A stretch of 64,000 nucleotides of DNA from Branchiostoma floridae (Eukaryota; Chordata; Leptocardii; Amphioxiformes; Branchiostomatidae). The stretch is taken from contig NC_049981.1 in the NCBI RefSeq assembly GCF_000003815.2, forward strand, positions 14,591,559 to 14,655,558. Reading direction: 5' to 3'. This document shows, one piece after another, positions 20,533 through 32,345 of this stretch. Within the stretch, counting starts at the first letter, position 1. Each line of letters starts with the position of its first letter. Position numbers and translations under genes: made by a program. The notes under the pieces are model-generated. The model was given only the letters and a program-made list of their open reading frames with translations. It did no database searches and was not told where the DNA came from.

Positions 20533-22955
20533 ATGATAGAGAAGAAGCGGACTAATGCCCACCCCGTGGACCCTCCTGACGGGGGCTGGGGCTGGGTGGT
20601 GACGGTGGCAGGCGCCATGGTCACCGCCGGGACATTCGGCATCAGCCGGTCTCTGGGGGTCTTTTTCGTGCTCTGGAGGGAACAGTTTACCGGTGTTACG
20701 GCCGCGGAAGTCGCGTTGGTTCAGTCCATGTTAATGGGAATGACCCACTTGTCAGGTGACAATTGACTCAAATATCGTTATGACTCAAATAAAGTTTATT
20801 ATGATTTCAGTTATGTCAAAACTTTGCCTTTTTTTGCTTTCCTATGAAATCCATTATAGAAATTTTTTTTCGAGATAAACAAATGGAGATATGAATATAC
20901 ATAGATTGCTGTGTATTGATGAACATTCGACTGTCCTTGTTCCAGGACCTATAGCGAGTAGTCTGGGTGGGAGGTTTGGATTCCGTCCTGTCATCATGGC
21001 AGGAGGTGTGCTGGCAGCAGCAGGGTTCTGTCTCAGCTGGTTTGCAACCCATATCTCCCACCTTTACATCACTGTTGGCTGTCTTGTAGGTGAGATGGCC
21101 AAAGGTCACTTATACACACATATGTGCTTAGGGTCTATTTTTAGGCTACCTCAGACTTGTTAAAGCCCTTTACTAGAAAAATTCAAGAGAAATTTAGTAT
21201 TGACGCTGCTTGGTCATCAGCCAATCAGAATCCTATTGCTTGACGGAAAGTTACTGGTCAATCATGTCTCCGCCTACGGTAAAGGGGCATGTGATTGGCT
21301 GGTAGTTTTGTCTCCAGCTGACCAGCGCTAACGCATACAAGTAGAGGGTGTTGAATAACTGCACATGGTCAACATGAGACCTTTTCAAAAATGTTATTCT
21401 CTGCAAAGGAAAGTATGGTTGTAATGCAAATCGGAGCAATCACCGAAAAATTCTGCGATTTACGTACAACTCCAACGTTCGCAACAAAACACCCCAAACT
21501 GCATATTTTCAACACCGTGATTTTTGCTCTTTGAGTTTTAACGTCTTAATCCTTTGTTCCTTCTCAGGGTTTGGGGGCTCCCTCTGCCTTACCAACATGA
21601 CCATCTGCGTAGGAAGGTACTTCACCAAAAGGAGACTCCTAGCCAACAGTCTCATGACACTCGGTGGGAGTCTGGGTGCCTTCGCTTTCCCGCCGCTCTT
21701 CCAACTACTGATCGATGAATACGGGACGAAGGGGGCTCTTCTGATCGCCGGTGGCATTACTTTTAATATAACAGCTTTCGGAGCCTTAGTACGACCGATC
21801 CACCTCAAAGGTGACGCCCAAAACACCACCAGTAAGCAACCGGACCTTCTCGACCACGGTTCTAAATCTAGTCCTGTGAACGAACAAGGCAAGCGTAGTT
21901 GTAACGTGAGGAAGTCATTCCTGTCTGTGCTTGATTTAAACCTTCTAAGGGAACCCGCCTTCGCACTATTTATAATCTCAACAGGTTTTCAAGCGTCCAA
22001 TCGGCAAGCTTCTAGCATTTACCTCGTCCCACGCGCGAAGTTTTTAGGCGTAGAGGAATATCCTGCCGCTTTTCTCATGTCCATTTTGGGCATTGTAGGC
22101 ATGGTGGGCCGTTTGTTGGTTGGCATGCTGCCTGAATGGAAGAAATTCCGCCGTATTGACCAGTACGCGACTGCAGCGTCGCTCATGGGTGGTATGATGA
22201 TGGTGATGCCCCTGGCCACCTCATATGGCAGTATGGTTGCCTGGAGTGTTGTGTTCGGGCTGATGTCAGGTGCGTACGTCCCTCTAACGGTAACTACAGC
22301 TGCAGACTTGGTGGATACAAACAAACTCCCCAGCGCCATGGGACTCCGGATGTTCGTGCAGGGGATCGCTACTCTAGTGGGACCACCTGTTTCAGGTAAA
22401 GAAATGTCTATACTCATTCCTCTTTGAAATTCATCACTTGGCAAAAATGATATCACATGATTTGGCAGAATTTGTCAGATATTTTCTTAAACATTCTGTT
22501 CTCGATAGGCATGTCATGCAGGAAAAGATCATTACTATCACAACTATCAAGGGATGAACTTTGATGAAACTATTTTGCATGGGCCAGTAATGAATAAAAT
22601 GTGATATCCTAAAAAAACACAGGCTCTGAAACACGCATAGCAGACATATGAATATTGAAATAATAGTAATAGAAATATTGCCCGAAATAATTCTTACAGA
22701 AAATAACATCCATAACTTTTTTCCACAGGAGCACTGCGTGACGTCACGGGCAGCTATGACGGAACGTTTCTGCTTGGCGGCGCATGCGTACTTGTCGGAG
22801 GACTGATACCGTTCTTACTGCACATGCGCGTGTGTACCCGTCAGAATAGTGACGTCATCGACGCCGCAGACGCTGTGGACTTAGAAGAAGCAGATAACGT
22901 GGAACACAGGCCCTCAGAAGTGACTCTGTTCATAACAAAAGAAACGTCACTGTAG
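20533..22955 (+). CDS. SLC16-family (monocarboxylate-transporter-like) MFS carrier
   Basis: Exons 20533-20755, 20946-21089, 21568-22395 and 22729-22955 make 473 residues in one frame. ATG 20533 directly follows a good acceptor (tatatatacag), so a 5'UTR exon probably lies upstream; an earlier in-frame ATG at 20434 is less likely. Both SLC16 signatures are present: DGGWGW before TM1 and YFTKRRLLANSLMTLGG in TM5. The 12-helix layout has a polar loop of about 45 residues between the halves, and a short acidic C-terminus (DAADAVDLEEAD). The family moves lactate, pyruvate or other small acids and amino acids across the plasma membrane. The TM8 pair Asp/Arg of MCT1 reads Gly/Arg here (GMVGR), and the TM1 Lys is Arg (ISRSLGVFF), so a classical proton-lactate carrier is unlikely. 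The substrate is unknown. Confidence 0.9.
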
Positions 22956-23125
22956 TTCTGACACATGTCGGAAGAGGGACATTATATTGATAAATATGAT
23001 ACAAATGATTTTATCATGTTATGACAAAACTGATTGTACTCTCGAACTAGTTTAGCTGACTGAAGAACTTCTTTCACTGGCCGTGACAGAGAAGACAGGC
23101 TCATTACAGGTTCATCGTCCAGAGA

Positions 23126-23225
23126 NNNNNNNNNNNNNNNNNNNNNNNNNNNNNNNNNNNNNNNNNNNNNNNNNNNNNNNNNNNNNNNNNNNNNNNNNNN
23201 NNNNNNNNNNNNNNNNNNNNNNNNN
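23126..23225. other. Assembly gap (100 N)
   Basis: Exactly 100 N, a placeholder size rather than a measured gap. It is non-coding on both sides. Confidence 0.99.
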
Positions 23226-23244
23226 TGCGAGATTAAGTTTAATT

Positions 23245-23425
23245 CTTGACGTTCCAGGCTGGACGATGTGTCATTGGAAAGGCACTTCACGCGACTTTAT
23301 TAAATTTCCTTACTCCACCCAGGTGTAAATGGGTTCCTGATTTCGGTTGGGACTTGGGAGGTAAAAAGCGATAAAAATGGGTACCTGGCGTCGGTCGGGA
23401 AGGTAAAAGGCGATTGAAGGGGGGG
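23245..23425 (+). repeat. tRNA-SINE body, plus strand
   Basis: Contains 'ggaaaggcacttcacgcga', 'cacccaggtgtaaatgggt' and two 'gggaggtaaaa' like repeats, shared with the copies near 28110 and 41100. The head is lost in the neighbouring gap. The tail runs into a poly-G tract. Confidence 0.65.
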
Positions 23426-24258
23426 GGGGGGGGGGGATGGAAGGCGCTTTTCAATGCCGTGCCCTAGGCACAACAGATCATATAAAGGGCGGCTGTCCCT
23501 ACGGACAGAATAAAAACTATTGGACTACTAGTAACTTTACCTTAATTTCTTCCATACTGCTGTAGAACTTTCGGCTACGATATTTTTGGTACCAATTACT
23601 GCAAATTCATCAATAGATATTTTGCGAAAGAAGTAGATGTTGACATTTGCTGATATGAAAAGAAAAAAAAAGCTGCTGGCTTGATTAGAACAGATAATTT
23701 TTACTAGAATTTGTATTTTGTCAGTTTAAACCATCTAAATGTTGATGGGCAGTGCTGTTGTATGGCAAGAAAACAAAATCTCTCCATTTGAAAAACAGAC
23801 CTGACCTTTTTTCTTTACAAATTGTCTGGGTGAGATTACGCTTGTGTACCATTTTATAGTTCAATTGCTTTTGGGATATATACAGAGTCCAGAAATCTGT
23901 CATTCTTCAATTGGATTGGACTATGCCATTTCTCCCTGGAGGGGATGTGGAGTCATGTGGATCTCATGAAGTTGTGTCCCTCCACCTTAATTTATCAATT
24001 AAATATGTTGAGGAAATACATACGTGGTTTTGTTGTTGCTGACTGACTAATACTGAGTGACTTTAATACTTAGCAAATGACCTGCTTAGTTACTTTGTTC
24101 CATTCATCAACAAAATGTGATGTTTTCCACGAAATTGATTACTCATGTGATGTTATTTTTATGTTTTTCCGAAGGGATAACATATTGTTTTTGCTCAGGC
24201 CTTTTCTAAAGTAGTAAAAAAGGGGGGGGGGGAGTAACATGCTCCCTACGTTTCCAGC

Positions 24259-24490
24259 TTTTTGATTGGCCATAAGTCTCCCTTTCTCGGGGAAATTTAA
24301 AAGTCACAAGTGAACGTATCAGCGCGCAGGACACAAAATACTGACTCAAACAGGGATCCAATGAAAATGCAGATGACAAACCTTAGGCTTTCAAATGCAG
24401 GTTTTGATTGGCTGAAAGTCTATGTTTATCATGGAAACGTCACAGGTAAACCAATGAGGGCACAGGACACCAACCGTCAGTCACCCTCCG
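24259..24490 (+). promoter_or_regulatory. Duplicated CCAAT-box region upstream of the LRR gene
   Basis: Two diverged copies about 143 bp apart each begin 'ttttgattggc' and end 'gcgcaggacac...ctgactca' or 'gggcacaggacac...cgtcagtca'. Each carries an inverted CCAAT box (ATTGGC). Two further CCAAT motifs occur at about 24358 and 24451. Its position before the LRR exon suggests a promoter, but no start site is visible. Confidence 0.35.
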
Positions 24491-24906
24491 GCCGCCCTGT
24501 GCAACCTAAGTTAGTAAGATAAAAATCGCGCCCTTACGTAATGCAGATTGAAATGGCTCAGTGGAAGAACATGCTGAAGGATACAGGTTCGCGTCCCGCT
24601 GAGAACATTCCTTTATCTATTCTTCTTTTCCCCTTTTTAGACATACATCATGCGGACAGGGCATCGTACGTTTCACTTGGTTTGACACTCGGCTGTTGTT
24701 TTTTTTTTCACTCGCACTCAAAAGATATTCCAACATGCGGGTGGGGAGGCGGGCGCGGTGCGTGCGGGTGGGGAGGCTACAGGAATGTTTGTGCCAGTAG
24801 CTTGAGGGAAAACATTATGCATTTTTGCAAAACTGTTGCCTTTCTAGTAATGCTTGTTTTATGATTTTTGATATATTGAATGACATGCACCCTTTTCTAT
24901 CAACAG

Positions 24907-27103
24907 ACTGCGATACCTTTATCGGGGCTGAGTATCTGAAATACTTGCATCTTTACAAGAATGCAATTTCGTACATATCCCGGTATGCATTCCGCGGTCT
25001 CCCGGTCCTACAAGAAGTACATCTGAACCACAACGACCTGACGTCTGTGCCCATCGATGCACTTCTCCAGCCCACAGCGTTAACCTACGTCAACCTAAAC
25101 GCAAACCATATCACCCGTATCGACAGCCACGTCATGTGTCTCACCCAAAACCAGCGCCTGTACCTCACCCTAGCATGGAACAAGCTGAACTGCGACAAGA
25201 ACCTTACGTGGTTCGTCTGCAATCTACCCCAGCTTGCCCTGATTCGCTATCGCAGCTCGCTACGGTGTGAATCGCCTGCTGAGCTCCGTGGAACCTTCCT
25301 CGCCACTCTCAAGAATGACGTGGGCCAGACAAGCATCAGCAATCCAGGACACATCGTATGTTCCGAAGAAGCTTTCAACAGCACAGATGCTGCAGGCACG
25401 AGCTCAGAGAGTCCCCAACTTGTTAGCACTCTTCTGTGCAACCCACGTGACCAGACCGCCCTTACAAACACCTACACAGAAACGCCATACACGAGCGAAG
25501 TGTACAACGTGACCATTCTCACTGAAAGCTTCGCGCACACGTCACATATAAACAGCACACCAGTCTCAAGCAAAGCGACAGAGATGGACTACGTCATTCT
25601 TTTCAAAGGAGACCCAGTGATCAACCTGGACGACGGCAGGACCAAACTCATTACCATGATCTGTGCTGTTCTAGTGCCTCTTCTCCTGGTGCTGGCTTCA
25701 GTGATAGTCGTCTCCTTCTTCAACACTGTCATCAGATCATGCCTCCCGATATAGACATGGAAGACCAGGAATCCCGTGAAACTGAGGAGCCGTACGCTAT
25801 AGCCTACTTTGGAACGGAGGAGCTGTTTTCTGTGACCTGCCCAACTGAATGCAGTAGACCAGCCAGTACTCCTTGTCATACATCTGATGACAAATGCTCC
25901 ACTCAGTCACGAGTTGAACTGTCAGGGAAAATTGAAAATGTCAGTCTTCGTGCACATGCTGTGGTACACCAAGAGGAACATACCCCAAGTTCAAAGCTTC
26001 CGCAGCGCGCCCCAATACTCCCGAAAAATTCAGGTCCAAAGCTGCAATCAAAAACAATGACCCTTCATGATGACCCATGTCCAGAACTACACCATGACCA
26101 TTCAGGACCAGAGCTTAAGAAAAGCGGAGTGACCAATGATGAAGTCCAACTCTCACGGCTGCAACCACGGGTTGTAGATGAATTAGATGACGACCCAGGC
26201 CCAGAGCTTCATCCATATGCAGTGACATACGATACAGGACAAGGTGAAAACCAGATGGTCCAGCCATATGCGATAGCTTACCTTCACTCCCAACAATCTA
26301 ACAGACGCGATGCAGTGGAAGAGACCATGCCCCGGCAAAACGCTGCTAATCAAGACGAAACAATCACCAAACAACTAGTTTCCCGGTTACAATATCACTC
26401 GGCGTCAACAAAGGCTGACATAAAACCAAAACATAACGATAGGTCCATAAGTAATACCACCTTCAGCTCATTAGAGGATATTGAAGAAGACGAAGAAGAA
26501 GATGACGAAAGAAATGAAGAAGAGCCGGAGGGAAGAGAAGAAGAAAGAGGAAGGAAAGAGGGTNNNNNNNNNNNNNNNNNNNNNNNNNNNNNNNNNNNNN
26601 NNNNNNNNNNNNNNNNNNNNNNNNNNNNNNNNNNNNNNNNNNNNNNNNNNNNNNNNNNNNNNNCGCCACTACCCAAATGAAACTTTCGCCAACAGCCACT
26701 CGGCCATTCAGGGTGTCAGTCGCTGCCATCAGATGAAAAAATCATGAAGGCATGTGGGAAAAATGGAGCAGGACTGGACCATTCATTAGCGAAAGGTGAC
26801 ACGCGTCCCGGTGAAAATGTTGCAAACGAAGAAGAAACAATCGTCAAGCAACCAGTCCCTCAATCAGACTGTCCGTCTTTATCCTCCCCGACCAACACAA
26901 AGCCGAAACACGATGAAAGCGGGGACAATCAGCCAGCAATAGAATATAAAGATCTTTACATAAGTAATAAAGGTGACGAAAATCATAGTGCGCCCCAAAT
27001 CCTTTATGACGCAGCTCCAGAACAACCTGATTATAAAACTAGTGGACGATCAATGTTGTACAAACAACTTTCGACAGAAACTGCGCCTTCTCATGAGCAG
27101 TAA
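24907..27103 (+). CDS. Single-pass leucine-rich-repeat receptor-like protein, 5' partial, frame-broken
   Basis: A large exon opens after the acceptor 'tttctatcaacag' at 24906. The upstream signal-peptide/LRRNT exon was not found. It encodes about three LRRs (EYLKYLHLYKNAISYI, LQEVHLNHNDLTSVP, LTYVNLNANHITRI). An LRRCT cap follows (NKLNCDKNLTWFVCNL ... LRCESPAEL), then a Ser/Thr-rich N-glycosylated stem and one TM helix (LITMICAVLVPLLLVLASVI). The frame closes with TAG at 25752, but the -1 frame continues from about 25739 as an acidic tail with three PYA[IV][AT]Y motifs (25790, 26213 and 26264), running into the gap at 26564-26663. After the gap the tail resumes, shifts frame again at an A6 run (26736) and stops at 27103. 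I read this as one gene with two one-base losses; a decayed gene is the alternative. The ligand is unknown. Confidence 0.75.
26564..26663. other. Assembly gap (100 N) inside the LRR protein tail
   Basis: Placeholder-size gap following a low-complexity GAA-rich (Glu/Arg) coding stretch, which probably caused the assembly break. Confidence 0.99.
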
Positions 27104-27855
27104 TATATCTATGTTTACAGATACTTTAGAGCTCGATTAGATATACACTGGATATAATTTGTTTATACATACAAAGTACAAACAGAAGGTAGATGCATAT
27201 TCTGTGAACTAATGTGATAATTCCATGTGTACAGATTGTATATATATGTATGTGATGTAAAGTGGTAATTCGAACCTTCTTGCTTATACAATGTAAGTTA
27301 ATGCTAGTGATTGTATGATTCTATGTTTATTGCAGCAAATCGTATTTCTAATATATAACATGTATGTAAGTTAAAACTCTAGCGTGCAACAAATCTACGA
27401 AAGAAGTATCAATTTAGATTTTTGCAACAGATTCACGAAAGAGTAGAGGTAAACGAGCTGTTGATGTGAAATTTGTGTACATTTTGTGACTATTTTTTTT
27501 TCTGTTGTGTCTTTCATTGCTAAGCGTAATTTGTCGCAACTAGAACGCTTCCTTCATGTTCGTGGCAGCATTCGTAAAGCGAAGGGCCTTTAGCACCCAA
27601 GGACCCCTGCGGTGAAGCTCTGTATGTAATTTTTCCGTCGTTCCAAGCTCTCACTCTCAATATAAACTCTGGTGTATACATAATACATCCTTCACCCTAA
27701 GAGATTGTAGAATAATGCTATGGTGTTTTAACTACACCAAATTTGGCATGTTACCAACTATTGGTATAGTTCAAAAGTCCTGTACAGCACCATTCAGCCA
27801 ATTACTAGGATGTATATGAAGTTGATTACACGAGTAGACCACTGTACAAGGTTTT

Positions 27856-27874
27856 AATAAAATGTTTGAATAAA
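27856..27874 (+). promoter_or_regulatory. Double poly(A) signal of the LRR gene
   Basis: Two AATAAA hexamers at 27856-27861 and 27869-27874, about 0.75 kb after the last stop. The intervening 27104-27850 is AT-rich 3'UTR-like sequence without ORFs. Confidence 0.55.
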
Positions 27875-28040
27875 AACTAAATCATCATCATCTTGACATC
27901 TTAAATCTACGAGCCATGTAAGTTTCGTCTCGATGTGGCAGTTTTTTTTGCGGTCGATCTAATATGGCATCATATTAGACCCAGGAAGTTCTATAAGTAT
28001 ACTGTCTGCGTGGACAGTTATACCAAAATATCAGCAATTG

Positions 28041-28190
28041 ATTGTGGCGTAGTGTGTGGCGAAACGTGGAATCTAGAGGTCCCGGGTTACATTCTCGCCA
28101 TGCCCCCGACGTTGTGCCCTTGGGAAAGGCACTTCCTCACTACACCTAGGTGTAAGAATGAGCACCTGACTTTGGTGGGGCGGGAGGTTT
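28041..28190 (+). repeat. tRNA-derived SINE copy
   Basis: B-box-like 'gaggtcccgggttacattc' is followed by 'gttgtgcccttgggaaaggc', 'acctaggtgtaa' and 'tggggcgggaggttta'. This matches the head-body order of the copies near 30330 (plus) and 41100 (minus). Confidence 0.7.
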
Positions 28191-28796
28191 AAAAGAATGC
28201 ATCTACCTTCTGTTTGTACTTTGTATGTGGCACTATTGAAATAAGTTACCAACTTACTATAAGTACAGTGCCAAATTGTCCTTGACTGTCCAAAGGCCAA
28301 TAAAAAATCAATTAGCATCACACCGTGACGCAAAGGTCCTGTGTATGCTGCCTGGGTACATACAAAGTGCCTCGCGGTTTCCATTGTGTAGTTATTGCAT
28401 TTAAAAATAAGCAGTCGACCCATCTCATAGATTAATGTTTGAATTATTAATACAATAGGTGTGCCTCTGTTACCGCATGCAGTATATTTGGTATAGAATA
28501 AACGTTGTCGATTAGTTTGACTGACAAGGCTCGTCCCATACCCCTGCTGCGAGTGCGAACAGTCTACGACGTCAACTGAGAATAAAGGTAATCTTTTTAG
28601 TTAGAGAATGATTAGGTCAGATGTACATGTATTTCTGTGGGTATGTCACTGAGTGCGGCACGTTTGCGACGTCGCTGGGTCCGAGTGATTGCACAGAGCG
28701 CTCAGCAGATTTCATCGGTGCAAAACGAAATGATTTAGGATTTTGTGTGTGTTTTGTTGTCTTTTCGTCATACGCATGCGTTATGCATGGTTATAA

Positions 28797-30312
28797 AGTC
28801 AGGGGTAACACAAATCTAGGACGTTGCGATGCCACCAACTTCAGTAAGATATCGACTTTCCTTGGCATAACCTATTAAGATACATTATATAGACATATAA
28901 GGGTGGGATCACTTAAGTGACTGTTGTACATGTACGAGGGGCATTCAATTCAGCATTCACCAAGTTCTTGGAAGAAGTGTATAAATCATCATGTCATCAT
29001 TTCCCTTATGCGCGACGGCCTTTTTATCATCATTAGGCGATCTTTTTCATATGTCAAAAAAACAACATGAACTGCGCCCAGAGGCGTGTGGGGTAACTTA
29101 AGAGCCCAGCTTTAACACAGAAAATAACTTATTTGAGGGTGAAATACTGAGAACTTTTAATCTATGCCCCTTGGAGTGGAAATATCAAGAACATTTCCCC
29201 TGTCTGTCAGGGTTCGGCAACATTCTGGGAAGAAACTGGCCGTGAGAAAGCTATCTTAGAGACACCGAAACGAAGCAAAGTAAGTACAAAATGGTTGTGA
29301 AAAGGAATTCTCCTATATCGTACCAGCCTGATGAAACTATTTTTGGATCGAAGTTTCACAAACCCCAATCGTAGAAGATTATGTACAATCGACCAAGGAA
29401 ACAGCATCAGCGAATTAAGTATCGAATGTTATAGTAATACGATTCTCTTCATCGCGAATCACTGGAGAAAGTATTGTTATTTTGGTGTACTAACCGTTGC
29501 TGAGAGCTTTGCCTGCGTTTGCTCTGTCTAAGACGGATAGGAGGATAATGAAGGATTTCTTCGTAATGAAACCAAGGTAAGGATGGACGCCATGGGTCCA
29601 TCTGTCTACGGTACAAAGTTATGGTTTTAGAAATAGTACATTTTCCACACAGAGTCGAACACGGGCCACACAAAGAAGCGTTTACAACTTTATTTACAGT
29701 AAGAGTTGTTACATCTAGCTTGTTGTTTCGGTTTCTTCTCGATTTCCTTCGGATGGTTGAAATGTAACGACAAATAGGTTTCTGTCTTGCGGGTTGTCTT
29801 AACGCATGTGTCCATATTAATTGAATGTGATGTGGGGATTTCAAGGGAGCATATCGACATCACAGCGGCTGGACACCTATGATGAGGCATTAAAGCTATG
29901 ACGAAGAAAAACTGGAATATAAACTGCGCTGACAGCCTAGAAGCTCGTTCCCCGTGTTGTCACACTTTGCTGATACTGTGCATCATAATCTTATATTTCA
30001 GTGGGTCATAAATCCTCATGGCCTTAAGAGTACAAGCCAATATAATCAATTTTCTCTCAAATATAGATATACAATACACCCTTGGATTGTTAGACATACT
30101 CGAACTGTTAACTGTCGATAGGGCCAATATTTGTGTTTTCGACTATCTATATAATGACATCATGTTTGGGCGTGGAAAAGTAGCGTGCACGAAGAGATTA
30201 TTACATTAAGACCCGCTTACTTAATGTCGTGTCGAGACACAAAGGCCATTTATTCCCTACCTGGCACGCATTAGAGTTGATTGCTATCATCAGTGCGTGA
30301 GATCGCATCAAT
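28797..30312 (+). repeat. Long direct repeat, copy A
   Basis: Blocks 28797-28855, 29080-29215, 29240-29560 and 29587-30312 match copy B in the same order and orientation. No intact ORF is shared between copies, so this is a duplicated non-coding or mobile segment rather than a gene. Confidence 0.8.
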
Positions 30313-30324
30313 GCGTAATTACGT

Positions 30325-30600
30325 CGGCAGCGCTTTTGGCTCAGACCCAAGGGGTCCCGAGTTCGAAACCTGCCATGTCTCCGATATTGTGCCCTTGGGA
30401 AAGACACTTTACACGGCTTTCCTCACTTCACTCTGGTAAAAAAATGACTACCTAGCTTTGGCTAGGGCCGTCCCTCGGATAGGACGTTAAATGGAGGTCC
30501 CGTGTTTGGGGAGAGCCACACCCCAGGTACGTAAAAGAACCCGCCGCACTCATCATCGAAAAGAGTAGGGGACCTTCTCGTTGTGAGTGGATCAAACCAT
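30325..30600 (+). repeat. tRNA-derived SINE with long tail
   Basis: The head has 'ggggtcccgagttcgaaacc' (B-box like), then 'attgtgcccttgggaaagac', then a tail 'ggacgttaaatggaggtccc' and 'caggtacgtaaaagaaccc' not present in the other copies here. It lies right after the end of direct-repeat copy A. Confidence 0.7.
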
Positions 30601-30854
30601 TCCGGCTTAAATGGGGTACGGAATTCGAATCTCTCGAGCAGCCTTCGTAACCCATGCGTCGCCTATGGGCTCAGTTAGTCCTCACTTTTCGTGAGCAATT
30701 GAGCTGGTCTCAGTCATAATGTTTCTGATGTGTCACACTTTGAAATGAACTTCAGGTCATTTGCCCTTCAGGCTTGTCACTTTGAATAATCCATACCCCC
30801 TCGACACAAATTTAGGACGTTGCGATGCCACCAACTTCAGTGAGATATTGGCTT

Positions 30855-31045
30855 TTTATTTGTTTTTATTTATTTCGCACATATAAGAAAACAACAATAA
30901 CAAAGTATAGAAAGTAAATAAAGGTGCTGGAGGAGAGAAGAAGCCTAGTTGGCATTGCCCTCCTCCACTTAACTAAACACTAACTAATCTATATACAAAT
31001 GTAGACAAATATAAGATAAAGTAAAGAATAGTAACGAATAACGAT
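30855..31045 (-). repeat. Retroposon 3' end inserted in repeat copy B
   Basis: Starts with 'tttttatttgtttttattta', the complement of an A-rich tail. It is absent from copy A, so it arrived after the duplication. No coding remnant is seen. Confidence 0.5.
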
Positions 31046-31249
31046 TGCAGAGGCGTGCGGGGTAACTTAAGAGCCCAGCTTTAACACAGGAAATAACTTA
31101 TTTGGGGGTGAAATACAGAGAACTTTTTAAATCTATGCCCCTTGATTGGAGTGGAAATATGAAGAAAATGTCCCCTATATAAAGGCTTAAGTTGATCTGT
31201 CGGGGTTTGGGAACATTCCGGTGTGACAGCGGGAACATTCCGGTGTGAC

Positions 31250-32345
31250 AGCGATCCCCCCCCCGTGATCTCGCCACCCGGGGGCGAAATCACTAGCGAT
31301 CTCGCCCTCCCCGGCTAGTGATCTCGCCCCCCTACCTCGCCCCCCTTTAGCGATTTCGCCCACCCCCCAAAAAACGGGTTTACATGACATTTTAGAAGTT
31401 GATTGGTACAAATCACAAAANNNNNNNNNNNNNNNNNNNNNNNNNNNNNNNNNNNNNNNNNNNNNNNNNNNNNNNNNNNNNNNNNNNNNNNNNNNNNNNN
31501 NNNNNNNNNNNNNNNNNNNNNNNNNNNNNNNNNNNNNNNNNNNNNNNNNNNNNNNNNNNNNNNNNNNNNNNNNNNNNNNNNNNNNNNNNNNNNNNNNNNN
31601 NNNNNNNNNNNNNNNNNNNNNNNNNNNNNNNNNNNNNNNNNNNNNNNNNNNNNNNNNNNNNNNNNNNNNNNNNNNNNNNNNNNNNNNNATTATGCAAATT
31701 TTAGGTTTTAATTAGAATAAGGGCACATTTTGGTATATGCACCTGGCCAAGGGATATCTTCACCTCCAACATGACTGTTTTTTTCTAGTATTTAGGAACT
31801 GATGCATTTACCCGTGTTTCTTGACTGGTACTTTGCCAGTATTTGTGTAGCATTTAGCAACAGCTATATCAACTTGCGCGTAGATAGTGTTTATAATGAG
31901 AAACTATTATCCATGTGTGTTTTTGTTAGTGCTTTGGAAATGTTTCCAGCACAAGAAAGAAAACACTGTGACAAATTGAAAACATATACTCTAGTAGCTG
32001 ACGTATTCCGTACCATAGACGGTGTTGCTTTATACGTTCGCAGTAGCACTGTTTTTATGCCACCTGATCTGCAAAAATTGTCTTTTTCATTTCACTGACT
32101 TGTTTGCACCGAACAATATAGTATCGACTTTCGAGGTATGACATCTTACGGTACGGTAATAATGGTAATAACGGTAATAATGGTGCCATATTGGTACCAG
32201 GTAACACACCATATACGTTACTCCCCAGGTGCAGTATAGTACCAGGTAGCGCACCTGTAATATGTAGTAACCAGCTGCTCTTGGGTGGGGGGGGGGGGCG
32301 AAAACGCTAAAGGGGGGCGAAAACGCTAGTGATCTCGCCCCCCTC
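31250..32345. repeat. C-rich 'ctagtgatctcgcccccct' motifs around an assembly gap
   Basis: Left side (31250-31370) holds several 'gatctcgcc' units separated by C-runs. Right side (32284-32345) holds 'ggggcgaaaacgct' twice and one exact 'gctagtgatctcgcccccct', also present at 31313. The motifs occur in both orientations around the gap 31421-31688. The middle (31700-32270) is unique and has no gene apart from a doubtful 98-codon frame. Confidence 0.6.
31421..31688. other. Assembly gap (268 N)
   Basis: Gap inside the C-rich repeat region. Confidence 0.99.

Larger units (their letters stand above)
22956..24260. other. SLC16 3' flank with SINE piece and gap, no gene
   Basis: Contains a gap (23126-23225), a SINE body, G-runs at about 23419-23435 and 24221-24231, and an AATAAA at 23509-23514. 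No ORF here looks like a protein. Confidence 0.5.

Noticed and set aside
24548-24600. tRNA-like stretch with A-box (tggctcagtgg) and B-box (ggttcgcgtcc)
   Set aside because: Only about 20 bases separate the boxes and no acceptor or anticodon stems pair. It looks like a worn SINE head, not a functional tRNA.
28929-28960. 'tacgaggggcattcaattc' resembling a mariner-type terminal repeat
   Set aside because: No matching inverted end or transposase remnant was found nearby, so it cannot be claimed.
31802-32098. 98-codon ORF in the repeat region
   Set aside because: Adjacent to a gap and repeats, with no family resemblance and AT-rich composition like the flanks.
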